This document shows, piece after piece, positions 25,634 through 33,856 of a stretch of DNA of 64,000 nucleotides; position 1 is the stretch's first letter; each line of letters opens with the position of its first letter. Position numbers and translations under genes: made by a program. Origin of the DNA: Flavobacterium cupriresistens (lineage in GTDB: Bacteria; Bacteroidota; Bacteroidia; Flavobacteriales; Flavobacteriaceae); assembly GCF_020911925.1 (NCBI RefSeq), contig NZ_CP087134.1, positions 2,356,001-2,420,000 on the forward strand, in the 5' to 3' direction. A model generated the notes under the pieces. That model was not told where the DNA came from, searched no databases, and saw only the letters and a list, made by a program, of their open reading frames with translations.

Positions 25634-26650
25634 ATGAAACTATTTTTTAAAATACAAACAATTAGCTTAATTCTAATGATGGTTTTAAGTTCTTGTTCCA
25701 ATGATGAAAATTCTGATGGGCTACCATACAATAATATAAATGAGTTTAAAGTAGAACATGAAGGAAAACAGATTTACGGTAAGATTGAGGGCGCAACAAT
25801 TGAATTAAATTGGCCTTGCAATGCACAACTTCCTGCGACATTAAAACCATCTATTGTACTGTCAGACAAAGCATCAGTACTGCCGTTGTCCGGAACCGAG
25901 ATCGACCCGGTTAAAGTAACAACTTATAGAGTAAAAGCAGAAGACGGTTCTGAGAAAACCTACACCTTAAAAATTAACTATCTCCAGCCAATAATCAATG
26001 TAGAAGGCGTAGAGACTCCGATAGAAGCAAGTTTTAGACATGACTATACGATTTTTGGTGAAGGTTTTTCTAAAAACAAAAACGAAAATAAAGTTTCTCT
26101 AGTTGCTGAAGACGGTTCGAAAGAGTATCCTTTAAGTATCGATGAAGCCCAAGTGTTAAACGACAACGGTTACGCTGACAGGCTAAAAATAGTAATGCCT
26201 AAAAAAGAAGATATGCCGGCAGGAAGCTACAAATTAAAAGTAGTTTATGGAAACCGTTCTGTTACAACCAAAAAAGCATATTTTAATGTAAAAGATTTAA
26301 AACTACCTTATATAACCATACCGGAAAGTATGATTTCAGAAATCGAAGGCGTAAGATGTATTGTTCTTAACAGTAACGAAAAGCATGAGCTAAAAGGAGA
26401 GAATTTTGAAGCATTCGGAGGAGCCTCACAAATTTTCTTTACCTGGAGAACTCCAACCAGTCAAGGATCTGACTCTTCTGAACTTACGGTTGTAAATAGC
26501 AACAGCATCCAGTTTGAAAAATCGGATTGGGTAGATGCTAACAAATTGTATCAAAGAGCCTACATTGACTACAGAGGCGAAAAAAACGTTAGAATTTCAG
26601 TTTACCTTAGAGATAATGCCGGCAATCTGGTTGGTGTGTATTTTAAGTAA
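25634..26650 (+). CDS. Surface lipoprotein with tandem beta-sandwich (IPT/TIG-like) domains
   Basis: This 338-residue lipoprotein has a signal ending LMMVLSSC and acidic SNDENSD after the Cys. It begins with the same type of N-domain as the preceding gene (TYRVKAEDGSEKTYTLKINY, about 94-113), followed by a TIG-like domain (RHDYTIFGEGFSKNKNENKV, then AGSYKLKVVYGNRSVTTKK) and a third sandwich (KHELKGENFEAFGG). It shares this plan with the 243-residue protein, so the two may be an old duplication with domain gain. It is the last gene before a terminator at 26.67 kb. Confidence 0.65.
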   Translation: MKLFFKIQTISLILMMVLSSCSNDENSDGLPYNNINEFKVEHEGKQIYGKIEGATIELNWPCNAQLPATLKPSIVLSDKASVLPLSGTEIDPVKVTTYRVKAEDGSEKTYTLKINYLQPIINVEGVETPIEASFRHDYTIFGEGFSKNKNENKVSLVAEDGSKEYPLSIDEAQVLNDNGYADRLKIVMPKKEDMPAGSYKLKVVYGNRSVTTKKAYFNVKDLKLPYITIPESMISEIEGVRCIVLNSNEKHELKGENFEAFGGASQIFFTWRTPTSQGSDSSELTVVNSNSIQFEKSDWVDANKLYQRAYIDYRGEKNVRISVYLRDNAGNLVGVYFK

Positions 26651-26673
26651 AAATTGGTGGATTGATAAATTAG

Positions 26674-26708
26674 AACCCCTTACTGTTGTGAAAAATGGTA
26701 AGGGGTTT
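26674..26708 (+). terminator. Terminator of the HmuY-like operon
   Basis: Arms AACCCCTTAC and GTAAGGGGTT flank a 15-bp loop and are followed by TTG and T-rich sequence. Confidence 0.8.
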
Positions 26709-27049
26709 TGTGTTGATTTAAAAAATGGTAATACAGGAAGAACTGAATGATTTTCTGGAATGTGATAGTAATATTTACTGTTTTGGCGGTAATTTATGGC
26801 TGTTATGCTGAGGTAGCTTTGATTTTACTTCGTATTTGTGGTTTTTTACTGCTAAGGCGGTAAAATTTGATTGATCGTGTTTTTTTTTTTTATGTTGAGA
26901 ACTGGAATGGGTTGGTTGAGATTTTTTTTTGTCTTAAGAGACGAGAAAGAAGTATTTTATGTTTATGAAAGAACGGGAGGTTTTAAATAAAATTTGTTTT
27001 TTAAAACAACCTAAGAACTGGTATTGCAAAAACATAATGCAGTAAAAAC

Positions 27050-27104
27050 AAAAAAAAACCTTCAACTTTTGTTGAAGGTTTTAAAAGTTCCGCGGAGAAA
27101 GAGG
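27050..27104. repeat. tRNA-3'-end-like hairpin repeat, copy 3
   Basis: AACCTTCAACTTTTGTTGAAGGTT is followed by TTCCGCGGAGAAAGAGG (27088-27104), matching 16 of 17 bases of the tRNA-Ser tail. It is the same hairpin-plus-tail unit as at 0.8 and 2.9 kb but 20 kb from the tRNA. Within 26709-27353 the only other structure I see is a doubled GGGTCAC (27167 and 27179) shortly after. No gene is supported in this stretch. Confidence 0.6.
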
Positions 27105-27353
27105 TTCCGCTGATTTTATGTCAATCCCAGGAAATACAAAGGCTAAGTTATATAAATTAAAAAAGGGTCACCTATAGGGTCACTTAACTTGCAGGATATT
27201 AAATCTTTACAAGTACGAAGGTAAGAAATAAATAATTGTTTGTTGCAATTAGAACTTAAAATAACAATTCTATTTCATTAATTTTTTTGCATAATTTAGT
27301 CTTCGAACTATCGATATTTGAAAATTAAAGATTCATTTTTCAATAAATAATAA

Positions 27354-27393
27354 TGCAACTTTGTTGCGTTTATGAATTAGATTTATATATTTG
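27354..27393 (+). promoter_or_regulatory. Promoter with overlapping inverted repeat, candidate Zur operator
   Basis: TTG (27364-27366), 19 bp, TATATTTG (27386-27393) is a complete Bacteroidota promoter. The inverted repeat GCAAC-TTT-GTTGC (27355-27367) covers its -33 box. It precedes the His-rich protein and the zinc-related genes. A repressor bound there would block transcription, as expected of Zur when zinc is sufficient. Confidence 0.55.
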
Positions 27394-27475
27394 CAATAAT
27401 TAAAACAGTACTTAAATTACAAAGAAGATATTTTTGCATATTCTTTTTAAGTCCGCTTAATTATTGTGTATAGGA

Positions 27476-27823
27476 ATGAAAAAAAAATGGATCATAATTA
27501 GTATTATCCTGTCTGTAACGGTGTTGTTTTCAATACTGTTTCAGTCAATACATTCTTATGAGCATCATTCCCATCAGATTCAAGAGAAAGAACACCATGA
27601 TCACCTTTGTAAAGAAAAAGCTGAAATAAGCGACGATCACAGTACATTTGAGAAATGTTTTACTTGTGATTTTAGCCTTAGCTTATTTACAGCCTTAACT
27701 GTTTATCTTTTCCAGTTTTATAAAAGCAGTAGTGAAAATTATTCTCCGATCTATTGCTTCCAGCAGCATTCTTCTTTTTTTAAAGGAAGTCTTTTTGCTC
27801 TCAGGGCACCGCCAATCCTTTAA
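27476..27823 (+). CDS. Small His-rich membrane protein of the zinc cluster
   Basis: This 115-residue protein starts at the ATG at 27476, not the upstream TTG. It has an N-terminal helix (about 3-20), a His-rich segment with HHSHQIQEKEHHDHLC (about 28-43), a FEKCFTCDF motif, a second helix (LFTALTVYLFQFY) and the tail FALRAPPIL. Bacteroidota genes of this type often precede metal receptors and exporters. His and Cys clusters fit Zn2+ or Cu+ binding in the periplasm or at the membrane. It is the first gene downstream of the candidate Zur operator. No named family is recognised. Confidence 0.65.
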   Translation: MKKKWIIISIILSVTVLFSILFQSIHSYEHHSHQIQEKEHHDHLCKEKAEISDDHSTFEKCFTCDFSLSLFTALTVYLFQFYKSSSENYSPIYCFQQHSSFFKGSLFALRAPPIL

Positions 27824-28175
27824 AATCGTAAAGGAAAATATTAATGATTAATGATCAATAATAAAAAAGCAAGGCAGTTTTCTTGTCTTGTATTTGTTTA
27901 TTACAAACAAGCGGGCTGATGTGTCAGGAAATATTATTTCTGATAAATTTTGTTCTGCCTTGTATGGATAATTTCATCTGTTCCATTATTCCATAAAAGT
28001 ATTTTCACTCGATTTCATTTTAAGTCAATGACTATTGTTCTTTAGGATAATCTGTCCGGCGAGAATTACAACCTCAGCAAGTTTACTACATCAATTTTGT
28101 ATTCTAATTATTTAAGTAGTTACGTAAAATTGTAATCTGCTTCTTGCGTATATAATCAAATTGGAAAAGCCAGAA

Positions 28176-29108
28176 ATGAAAGATTCAAAAAAAATAAATG
28201 TTTACATAATTTCAGGGTTTTTAGGATCTGGAAAAACAACACTTCTCAATGATTTGCTAAGACAGTTTAATGCGGAAAAAAATGTAGTCATTGAAAATGA
28301 GTTTGGCAAAATTAATATTGATTCCACATTGATAAATGGCAGTTTCGACTCCGTTTATGAACTGACAAACGGCTGTATCTGCTGTTCGATGAACAACAGA
28401 TTACTGGAAACTTTGGCAAGAATCGTGACTAGAGAAAACCGTCCGGATAACTTGTTTATTGAGACGACAGGAATTGCTGATGCAGGTGAAATTGCAGCAA
28501 GATTTACCTCTCTTTTTGTAGCGGAAGAATTCTGTTTAAAAAAGATCGTAACAGTAGTTGATGCTGAAAATATTCTTTTCTATAAAGATTCAAATACCGA
28601 GGTACAAAAGCAGATCGTTGCTGCTGATATGGTGGTCATTAATAAATACAGTCTTGTCGAAACGGAAACTCTAAATGAAATAAAGGGATTTATACAGGCT
28701 ATAAATCCTTATGCCAATATCAGTTTATCCAATGAAGGTTCGCTGGAACGACTAAACTTAGAAGTAGAGAACAGTCGGAAAACAGCAATTCCTTCCAGTG
28801 TTTTTAACTCAGAGAGTGTTCACAAAATTAAAACAGTGCTTTATGAAACAGGTGATTTTTTTGATATTCAGAAATTGAAATATGAGATTTTCAGAAACCT
28901 GTATTTGTACTATCATCAGATTTACAGGATAAAAGGATATGTTATGAATTCAGAAAATAAAGTCTTTTTAGTACAGACAACTGGAAAGACAGTGATTATA
29001 ACTTCAGCTGAAAAGCAGCTGATTTCAAAAAGCCACTTGGTCTTTATTGGAAAACAGTTAGAATTAAAAACCGCAGAGCGAATAACAAAAAGTGCAATTA
29101 ATGAATGA
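28176..29108 (+). CDS. COG0523 (CobW/ZNG1-like) metal-chaperone GTPase, first copy
   Basis: This 310-residue G3E GTPase is started at the ATG at 28176. Visible motifs are Walker A GFLGSGKT (14-21), metal-binding GCICC (66-70), ETTGIAD and NKYS in place of NKxD. Family members load zinc or cobalt into client proteins, and those linked to Zur keep essential zinc enzymes supplied under zinc starvation. It sits between the His-rich gene and thrS, folE and zur. A second, longer COG0523 gene lies at 35.6 kb, so the cluster has two. The C-terminal domain is short (about 90 residues). Confidence 0.9.
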   Translation: MKDSKKINVYIISGFLGSGKTTLLNDLLRQFNAEKNVVIENEFGKINIDSTLINGSFDSVYELTNGCICCSMNNRLLETLARIVTRENRPDNLFIETTGIADAGEIAARFTSLFVAEEFCLKKIVTVVDAENILFYKDSNTEVQKQIVAADMVVINKYSLVETETLNEIKGFIQAINPYANISLSNEGSLERLNLEVENSRKTAIPSSVFNSESVHKIKTVLYETGDFFDIQKLKYEIFRNLYLYYHQIYRIKGYVMNSENKVFLVQTTGKTVIITSAEKQLISKSHLVFIGKQLELKTAERITKSAINE

Positions 29109-29643
29109 CCCCGAGGCAGAGCCTCGAGGTATCGTGTTACTCGAAAGATAATCGTAATTGATTTTTGTTAAATGATTTGTAAACATTTTTTTCATCACCT
29201 TGATTTTGAATATATTTTTGAATCACATTCTCATTCCCATACTGACCAACTGTATTTATATAATAACCACTTGTCCAAAAATTACCTCCCCACAACTTTA
29301 CTTTAACCCCTGGATGCAATCGGAAAATTTCTTTAGCTGTAATACTTTTTATAGTTCTCACAATAATTTCAACTGAAATATTTGGTAAACTTTATATCAA
29401 AAAATGCACATGATTTTCATCCGCTCCAATCTCTATAAAATGAATATCATATCGTTCTGAAATATTTGCGCAAACTTCAACTAAACTAATCTCAACAGAT
29501 TCAGATAAAACACTAAGACGATATTTTATCGGACAAACCAAATGATAAAGCAACAAACTCTTATTATGACGTTTCAAAATATGTTCACTCATCTAACAAA
29601 TATAAGAATCTTTTGCATCTCACCCCGAGGCAGAGCCTCGAGG
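29108..29643 (-). mobile_element. IS200/IS605-like (REP-associated) element flanked by identical hairpins
   Basis: Two 22-bp copies of ACCCCGAGGCAGAGCCTCGAGG at 29108-29129 and 29622-29643 bracket a Y1-type transposase gene. Each copy folds on itself (CCGAGGC with GCCTCG). Identical hairpins in the same orientation on both sides fit TnpA-REP (RAYT) or IS200-type single-strand transposition. No target-site duplication is expected. The left copy overlaps the last base of the COG0523 stop codon. Confidence 0.75.
29137..29592 (-). pseudogene. tnpA: IS200-like Y1 transposase with in-frame stop
   Basis: The same frame runs from the ATG at 29592 to 29137 with one TAA at codon 67. The first part carries the HUH motif (HVHF at 61-64), and the second part resumes with SLPNISVEIIVRTIKSITAK and ends with the region of the catalytic Tyr (VGQYGNENVIQKYI). 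A CAA to TAA change (Gln to stop) would explain the break. Without suppression the enzyme is split between HUH and Tyr and should be dead. Confidence 0.8.
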
Positions 29644-29682
29644 AATTATATGATTAAAAATAAACACCTCCAATTACTATAA

Positions 29683-30213
29683 ATGGGAAAGTTGAAAATT
29701 GGAATACTAACCATCTCAGACCGTGCCAGCAAGGGATTATACGAAGACTTTTCCGGCCAGGAAATAAGAAGAGTTGTAGATAATTAGACCAGCGACAGTT
29801 GTGATTTTGCCTATTGCATAATTCCTGATGAAGAAGAATTGATATACGACAAATTAGTTTACTTATCAGACACAGAAAAATGCTGCCTGATTTTAACAAC
29901 AGGCGGAACAGGTCCGGCTCTGCGTGACGTAACGCCCCAAGCTACTGAAAGAGCCTGTCAGAAAATGCTGCCCGGTTTTGGTGAATTAATGCGAAAAGAA
30001 AGCCTTGCCCATGTTCCCACTGCCATACTATCAAGACAGGCAGCCGGAATTAGAAACCAGACATTAATTGTGAATCTTCCCGGCAAACCCAGTGCAATAG
30101 AAATTTGCCTGAAAGCTGTTTTTCCGGCAATTCCTTATTGTATTGATTTATTGGAAGGCCCTTTTATGATATGCAATCCGGCAGAGATTCGAATTTTTAG
30201 ACCCAAGAAATAA
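29683..30213 (+). pseudogene. MogA/MoaB-like molybdopterin adenylyltransferase with in-frame TAG
   Basis: Translation from the ATG at 29683 reads MGKLKIGILTISDRASKG, the usual start of MogA, then meets TAG at codon 35 (29785-29787). It continues in the same frame through LTTGGTGPALRDVTPQ (the MPT-binding motif), ESLAHVPTAILSRQAAGI and NLPGKPSAIE to TAA at 30213. Only the single stop interrupts it; a TGG to TAG change is plausible. MogA adenylates molybdopterin before metal insertion in molybdenum cofactor synthesis. It ends 2 bp before thrS, so it may have been the original first gene of that operon. Confidence 0.8.
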
Positions 30214-30215
30214 AT

Positions 30216-32150
30216 ATGATTAAAATATTCTTACCCTCAAACACAGAAAAAACATTTGACAAAGAATCGGTTGACCTGCTTGATGTTGCACAATCTATTG
30301 GTAATTCATTAGCAAAAGAAGTTTTAGCAGCAAGCGTAGATGGAAAAGTTATAGACATAAACACCAGCATTGAAAATAATTCGAAAGTCACTTTGCTGAC
30401 CTGGAACGATGATGAAGGCAAAAATGCCTTTTGGCACACCTCGGCTCATTTGCTTGGAGCGGCACTGTTGGAATTATACACGGGCATTCAGCTTGGAACA
30501 GGACCAGCGATAGAAAACGGATTTTATTATGATGTTGATTTTGGCAAGCACAAGTTTACCGATGCTAATTTTACAGCAGTTGAAAACAAAATGCTGGAAC
30601 TGGCTCAAAAAAAATCAGGTAACATTCTAAGAAAAGTTTCAAAAGCACAAGCTGCTGACTTCTTTACACAAAATTTCAATTCCTATAAGTTAGAGATGAT
30701 CGATGATCTGCCCGACGGGAATATTACATTTTATGAGACAGGAGATTTTACAGACTTGTGTGCAGGACCTCACATCCCCAATACTTCATTTATCAAAGCC
30801 GTAAAACTTACCGCAATTGCCGGAGCGTATTGGCGTGCCAACGAAAAAAATAAAATGCTGACACGTGTTTACGGAATTGCATTTCCCAAAAAAGCAGAAC
30901 TCGACCAGTATCTTGAGGGAATAGAAAAAGCAAAACAACGGGACCACCGAAAACTCGGAAAAGAATTAGAGCTTTTTTATTTTGATGAACAAGTTGGAAT
31001 GGGCCTGCCGCTTTGGGCTCCAAAAGGAGAAGCGCTGCGACAAAATTTAATTGGTTTTTTAAAAAAAATACAAATGCGCGCCGGTTATCAGCACGTGGCA
31101 AGTCCGCATATTGGTAAAAAAGAACTTTATATTACTTCAGGACATTATGCCAAATACGGGCAGGATGCTTTTCAGCCTATAAAAACGCCAGCCGAGAATG
31201 AGGAATTCTTTCTCAAACCCATGAACTGCCCGCATCATTGCAAAATATATGCAACAAAACCCAGAAGTTATAAAGAAATGCCCATTAAATATGCCGAGTT
31301 TGGTACGGTCTATCGGTATGAACAAAGCGGGGAACTGCACGGACTTACCCGTGTACGTGGGTTTACGCAGGATGATGCCCATATTTATTGCAGACCCGAC
31401 CAGCTTAAAGACGAATTTTTAAAGGTAGTTGATTTAGTGAACCTGGTTTACGGAAAATTAGGCTTTACCGATTTTCATACCCAAATTTCACTGCGGGATA
31501 CCACAAATAAAGAAAAATATTTAGGTACAGACCAAATGTGGAGCCTGGCAGAAAATGCCATTATAGAAGCTACCCAGGAACGTGGAATGAAAAGCACGAC
31601 AAAAGAGGGTGAAGCCGCTTTTTATGGGCCAAAACTCGATTTTATGGTCCGCGATGCCATTGGAAGAAAATGGCAGATTGGTACCATTCAGGTAGATTAT
31701 ATGATGCCTGAAAATTTTGATCTGACTTACACAGGAACAGATAATGCCCTACACAGGCCCGTAATGATCCACAGGGCATTGTTTGGTTCAATGGAGCGTT
31801 TTATTGCCCTTTTAATCGAACATACCGGTGGCAATTTCCCTCTGTGGCTGGCCCCTACAAAAGTTATTGTACTGTCTATTGCCGCAAAATATATTCCGTA
31901 TTGCCTGGCAATAGCTGATCAGATCAATGAAGAATTCGATCAGCAGATCGAGGTTGATCAAAGGGATGAGAAAATAGGACGCAAAATCAGGGATGCCGAA
32001 ACCCAAAAAATCCCTTATATGCTTATTGTGGGTGAAAAAGAAAGCGAGGAAAACAAAGTTTCGGTTCGCGTTCATGGCCAGGGTGATACAGGAGCGGTAT
32101 TGGTTTCAGAATTTATTGAAAATTTTAGAAAAGAACTCAAAATAATCTAA
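30216..32150 (+). CDS. thrS: Threonyl-tRNA synthetase, probably a zinc-regulated paralogue
   Basis: This 644-residue class II synthetase is complete: TGS domain (about 1-60), editing domain with HTSAH (74-78) and DLCAGPH (181-187), catalytic core and anticodon-binding domain (about 545-644). The zinc ligands of the active site are present: Cys339 in MNCPHH, His390 in DDAHIYC and His520 in MIHRALFG. It charges tRNA-Thr in the cytoplasm. The setting in a Zur-like cluster with COG0523, folE and zur suggests a second copy expressed in zinc starvation, a known genomic association. Whether another thrS exists cannot be seen here. Confidence 0.9.
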   Translation: MIKIFLPSNTEKTFDKESVDLLDVAQSIGNSLAKEVLAASVDGKVIDINTSIENNSKVTLLTWNDDEGKNAFWHTSAHLLGAALLELYTGIQLGTGPAIENGFYYDVDFGKHKFTDANFTAVENKMLELAQKKSGNILRKVSKAQAADFFTQNFNSYKLEMIDDLPDGNITFYETGDFTDLCAGPHIPNTSFIKAVKLTAIAGAYWRANEKNKMLTRVYGIAFPKKAELDQYLEGIEKAKQRDHRKLGKELELFYFDEQVGMGLPLWAPKGEALRQNLIGFLKKIQMRAGYQHVASPHIGKKELYITSGHYAKYGQDAFQPIKTPAENEEFFLKPMNCPHHCKIYATKPRSYKEMPIKYAEFGTVYRYEQSGELHGLTRVRGFTQDDAHIYCRPDQLKDEFLKVVDLVNLVYGKLGFTDFHTQISLRDTTNKEKYLGTDQMWSLAENAIIEATQERGMKSTTKEGEAAFYGPKLDFMVRDAIGRKWQIGTIQVDYMMPENFDLTYTGTDNALHRPVMIHRALFGSMERFIALLIEHTGGNFPLWLAPTKVIVLSIAAKYIPYCLAIADQINEEFDQQIEVDQRDEKIGRKIRDAETQKIPYMLIVGEKESEENKVSVRVHGQGDTGAVLVSEFIENFRKELKII

Positions 32151-32151
32151 A

Positions 32152-32751
32152 ATGATTTTAAGCGGAAAAGAAATAGTGAAAAGGCTCGGAACAGACATTT
32201 CGATTGAGCCATTTGACGCAAGGCAACTCAATCCTAATAGTTATAATTTGAGACTGCATGAAGATTTGCTGGTGTATAACCACAGTATTTTAGACCTGAA
32301 GATTGAAAACAAGACAACTCCGCTTACTATTCCTGAATCAGGGTTATTGTTAGAACCCAATAAGCTGTACCTGGGCAGAACGGTAGAGTATACAAAAACA
32401 CATAATTATTTACCGATGCTGGAAGGACGAAGGAGTATTGGACGCCTTGGGATGTTTATCCATGTTACTGCAGGATTCGGAGATGTGGTATTTAAGGGCT
32501 ATTGGACACTGGAAATTTTTGTAATTCAGCCCTTGATTATTTATCCCAACGTCGAGATTTGCCAAATTTATTACCACGCAATCGATGGTGATTTTGAAAG
32601 GTACACCAGCGAAAAATATCAAAAAATGATGGAATCCGGCCGAGCTATTTATTTAAGGATCTTGAAAATGAAAACAAGTAAAAGAAATTCGACCAGCAAC
32701 ATAAATCTGAAGGCATCAATGGATAGGCTGCTTGTAGAGAAATTAGATTAG
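32152..32751 (+). CDS. dcd: dCTP deaminase-like protein with probable C-terminal frameshift
   Basis: The 199-residue frame matches dCTP deaminase/dUTPase-fold proteins up to about residue 160: LNPNSYNLRLHEDL, EGRRSIGRLGMFIHVTAGF and GYWTLEIF with the catalytic Glu. It starts 1 bp after thrS. After SEKYQKM the sequence stops resembling the family, but the next frame encodes GIRPSYLFKDLENENK and a stop at 32679-32681. That is exactly the expected tail. Loss of one A in the A6 run 32621-32626 explains this. The tail closes over the active site in this family, so the frameshifted protein may be inactive. A sequencing error in the homopolymer is also possible. Confidence 0.82.
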   Translation: MILSGKEIVKRLGTDISIEPFDARQLNPNSYNLRLHEDLLVYNHSILDLKIENKTTPLTIPESGLLLEPNKLYLGRTVEYTKTHNYLPMLEGRRSIGRLGMFIHVTAGFGDVVFKGYWTLEIFVIQPLIIYPNVEICQIYYHAIDGDFERYTSEKYQKMMESGRAIYLRILKMKTSKRNSTSNINLKASMDRLLVEKLD

Positions 32752-32777
32752 AAAACAATAATTATATTTTTTAGAAA

Positions 32778-33428
32778 ATGAATAATCAAGAACAAGCTGA
32801 CATATTGGGCGATAACCATATCGGAACATCTGCACAAACGCCTTTGCGCAGTGATGCTTTCGCTAGAACTGACGACCAAAAAATAGAAACCATTTCTTTT
32901 CATTATCAAAAAATAATGGAGGAATTAGGTTTAGACCTCGCAGATGACAGCTTAAGCGGTACCCCGTACCGCGTGGCAAAGATGTACGTTAAAGAACTTT
33001 TCTCAGGACTGGATCCCAAAAACAAACCCAAAATCTCGGTTTTTGACAATAAATACCAGTACAGCAAAATGCTAATTGAAAGTGATATTACTTTTAATTC
33101 TTCCTGCGAGCATCATTTTTTACCCATAATTGGAAAGGCTCATATAGGTTATATTTCGTCGGGTAAAGTCATCGGATTATCAAAAATGAACAGGATTGTA
33201 GAATATTATGGTCGAAGGCCTCAGGTGCAGGAACGAATGACAATGCAGATTTTTAACGAATTGAAAACGGTCCTGCAGACAGATGATGTAATTGTGGTGG
33301 TTGAAGCAGAGCATCTGTGTGTTTCTACCCGTGGAGTGAACGACAAATCCAGTAAAACCACTACGCTGGAATATGGGGGGAAGTTTGGTGGTATCCGCAT
33401 TCGAGAAGACTTTTTTAAAATGATTTAG
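32778..33428 (+). CDS. folE: GTP cyclohydrolase I (type IA)
   Basis: This 216-residue enzyme carries FolE signatures: CEHHFLPIIGKAHIGYI with zinc ligands Cys110 and His113, SKMNRIVEYY, RPQVQERMT and EHLCVSTRGV with Cys181. It converts GTP to dihydroneopterin triphosphate and formate. The product feeds folate and, through the nearby QueD, the queuosine pathway. The first 35 residues are variable. It lies 26 bp after dcd and 2 bp before the Fur-family gene. Unlike zinc-independent FolE2, it keeps the zinc site, so the cluster logic would be extra enzyme plus metallochaperone. Confidence 0.93.
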   Translation: MNNQEQADILGDNHIGTSAQTPLRSDAFARTDDQKIETISFHYQKIMEELGLDLADDSLSGTPYRVAKMYVKELFSGLDPKNKPKISVFDNKYQYSKMLIESDITFNSSCEHHFLPIIGKAHIGYISSGKVIGLSKMNRIVEYYGRRPQVQERMTMQIFNELKTVLQTDDVIVVVEAEHLCVSTRGVNDKSSKTTTLEYGGKFGGIRIREDFFKMI

Positions 33429-33430
33429 CA

Positions 33431-33856
33431 ATGATACAAAAGGCTAAAGCAATTCTAAAAGAAAATGGACTCAAAATAACCCAAAACAGAATAGATGTTT
33501 TGGCTGTTTTTCTGGGTTCTGAAAAGGCTTTTTCGTTGTCAGATCTGGAAAAATTATTCCATTACAGTCACGAGCGGTCCAGTATTTTCAGAAACCTGAA
33601 AGCTTATGCAGAGAAAGGGATTTTGGATAAATTCTGTAATGCATCCGGCACGGCAGTTTATACCTTAAACCTTCATAAACCTGATTGTGACGGCAGATCT
33701 CATTTTAAATGCAAAGATTGTGAGACTGTGGTTTCACTACCCAATTTACCTGTAGAATATCTTTTAGTATTGGGTAAGAATAGAATGGAAAGCATGAATT
33801 TATTTATAGAAGGAACTTGTGAAAATTGTCAAAATAAAATCCTGAAAACATTATGA
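33431..33856 (+). CDS. zur: Fur-family regulator, probably Zur
   Basis: This 141-residue protein has an N-terminal winged HTH (about 1-85, NGLKITQNRIDVLAVFLGS, then HERSSIFRNLKAYAEKGILD) and a C-terminal dimerisation domain with two structural zinc pairs, C94-x2-C97 (CKDC) and C130-x2-C133 (CENC). The DGRSHFKC segment supplies regulatory-site residues. The gene content around it (two COG0523 GTPases, ThrRS, FolE, carbonic anhydrase and alkaline phosphatase) points to zinc as the sensed metal. Its last 4 bp overlap the next gene. The inverted repeat at 27.36 kb is a candidate binding site. Confidence 0.85.
   Translation: MIQKAKAILKENGLKITQNRIDVLAVFLGSEKAFSLSDLEKLFHYSHERSSIFRNLKAYAEKGILDKFCNASGTAVYTLNLHKPDCDGRSHFKCKDCETVVSLPNLPVEYLLVLGKNRMESMNLFIEGTCENCQNKILKTL

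Noticed and set aside
27119..27190. Start of an integrase gene after the third tRNA-like repeat
   Set aside because: The frame MSIPGNTKAKLYKLKKGHL stops at once. Only a doubled GGGTCAC is notable and no recombinase motif is present.
29654..29899. Minus-strand 81-residue ORF
   Set aside because: It lies opposite the mogA-like gene, whose motifs are clear in the plus frame.
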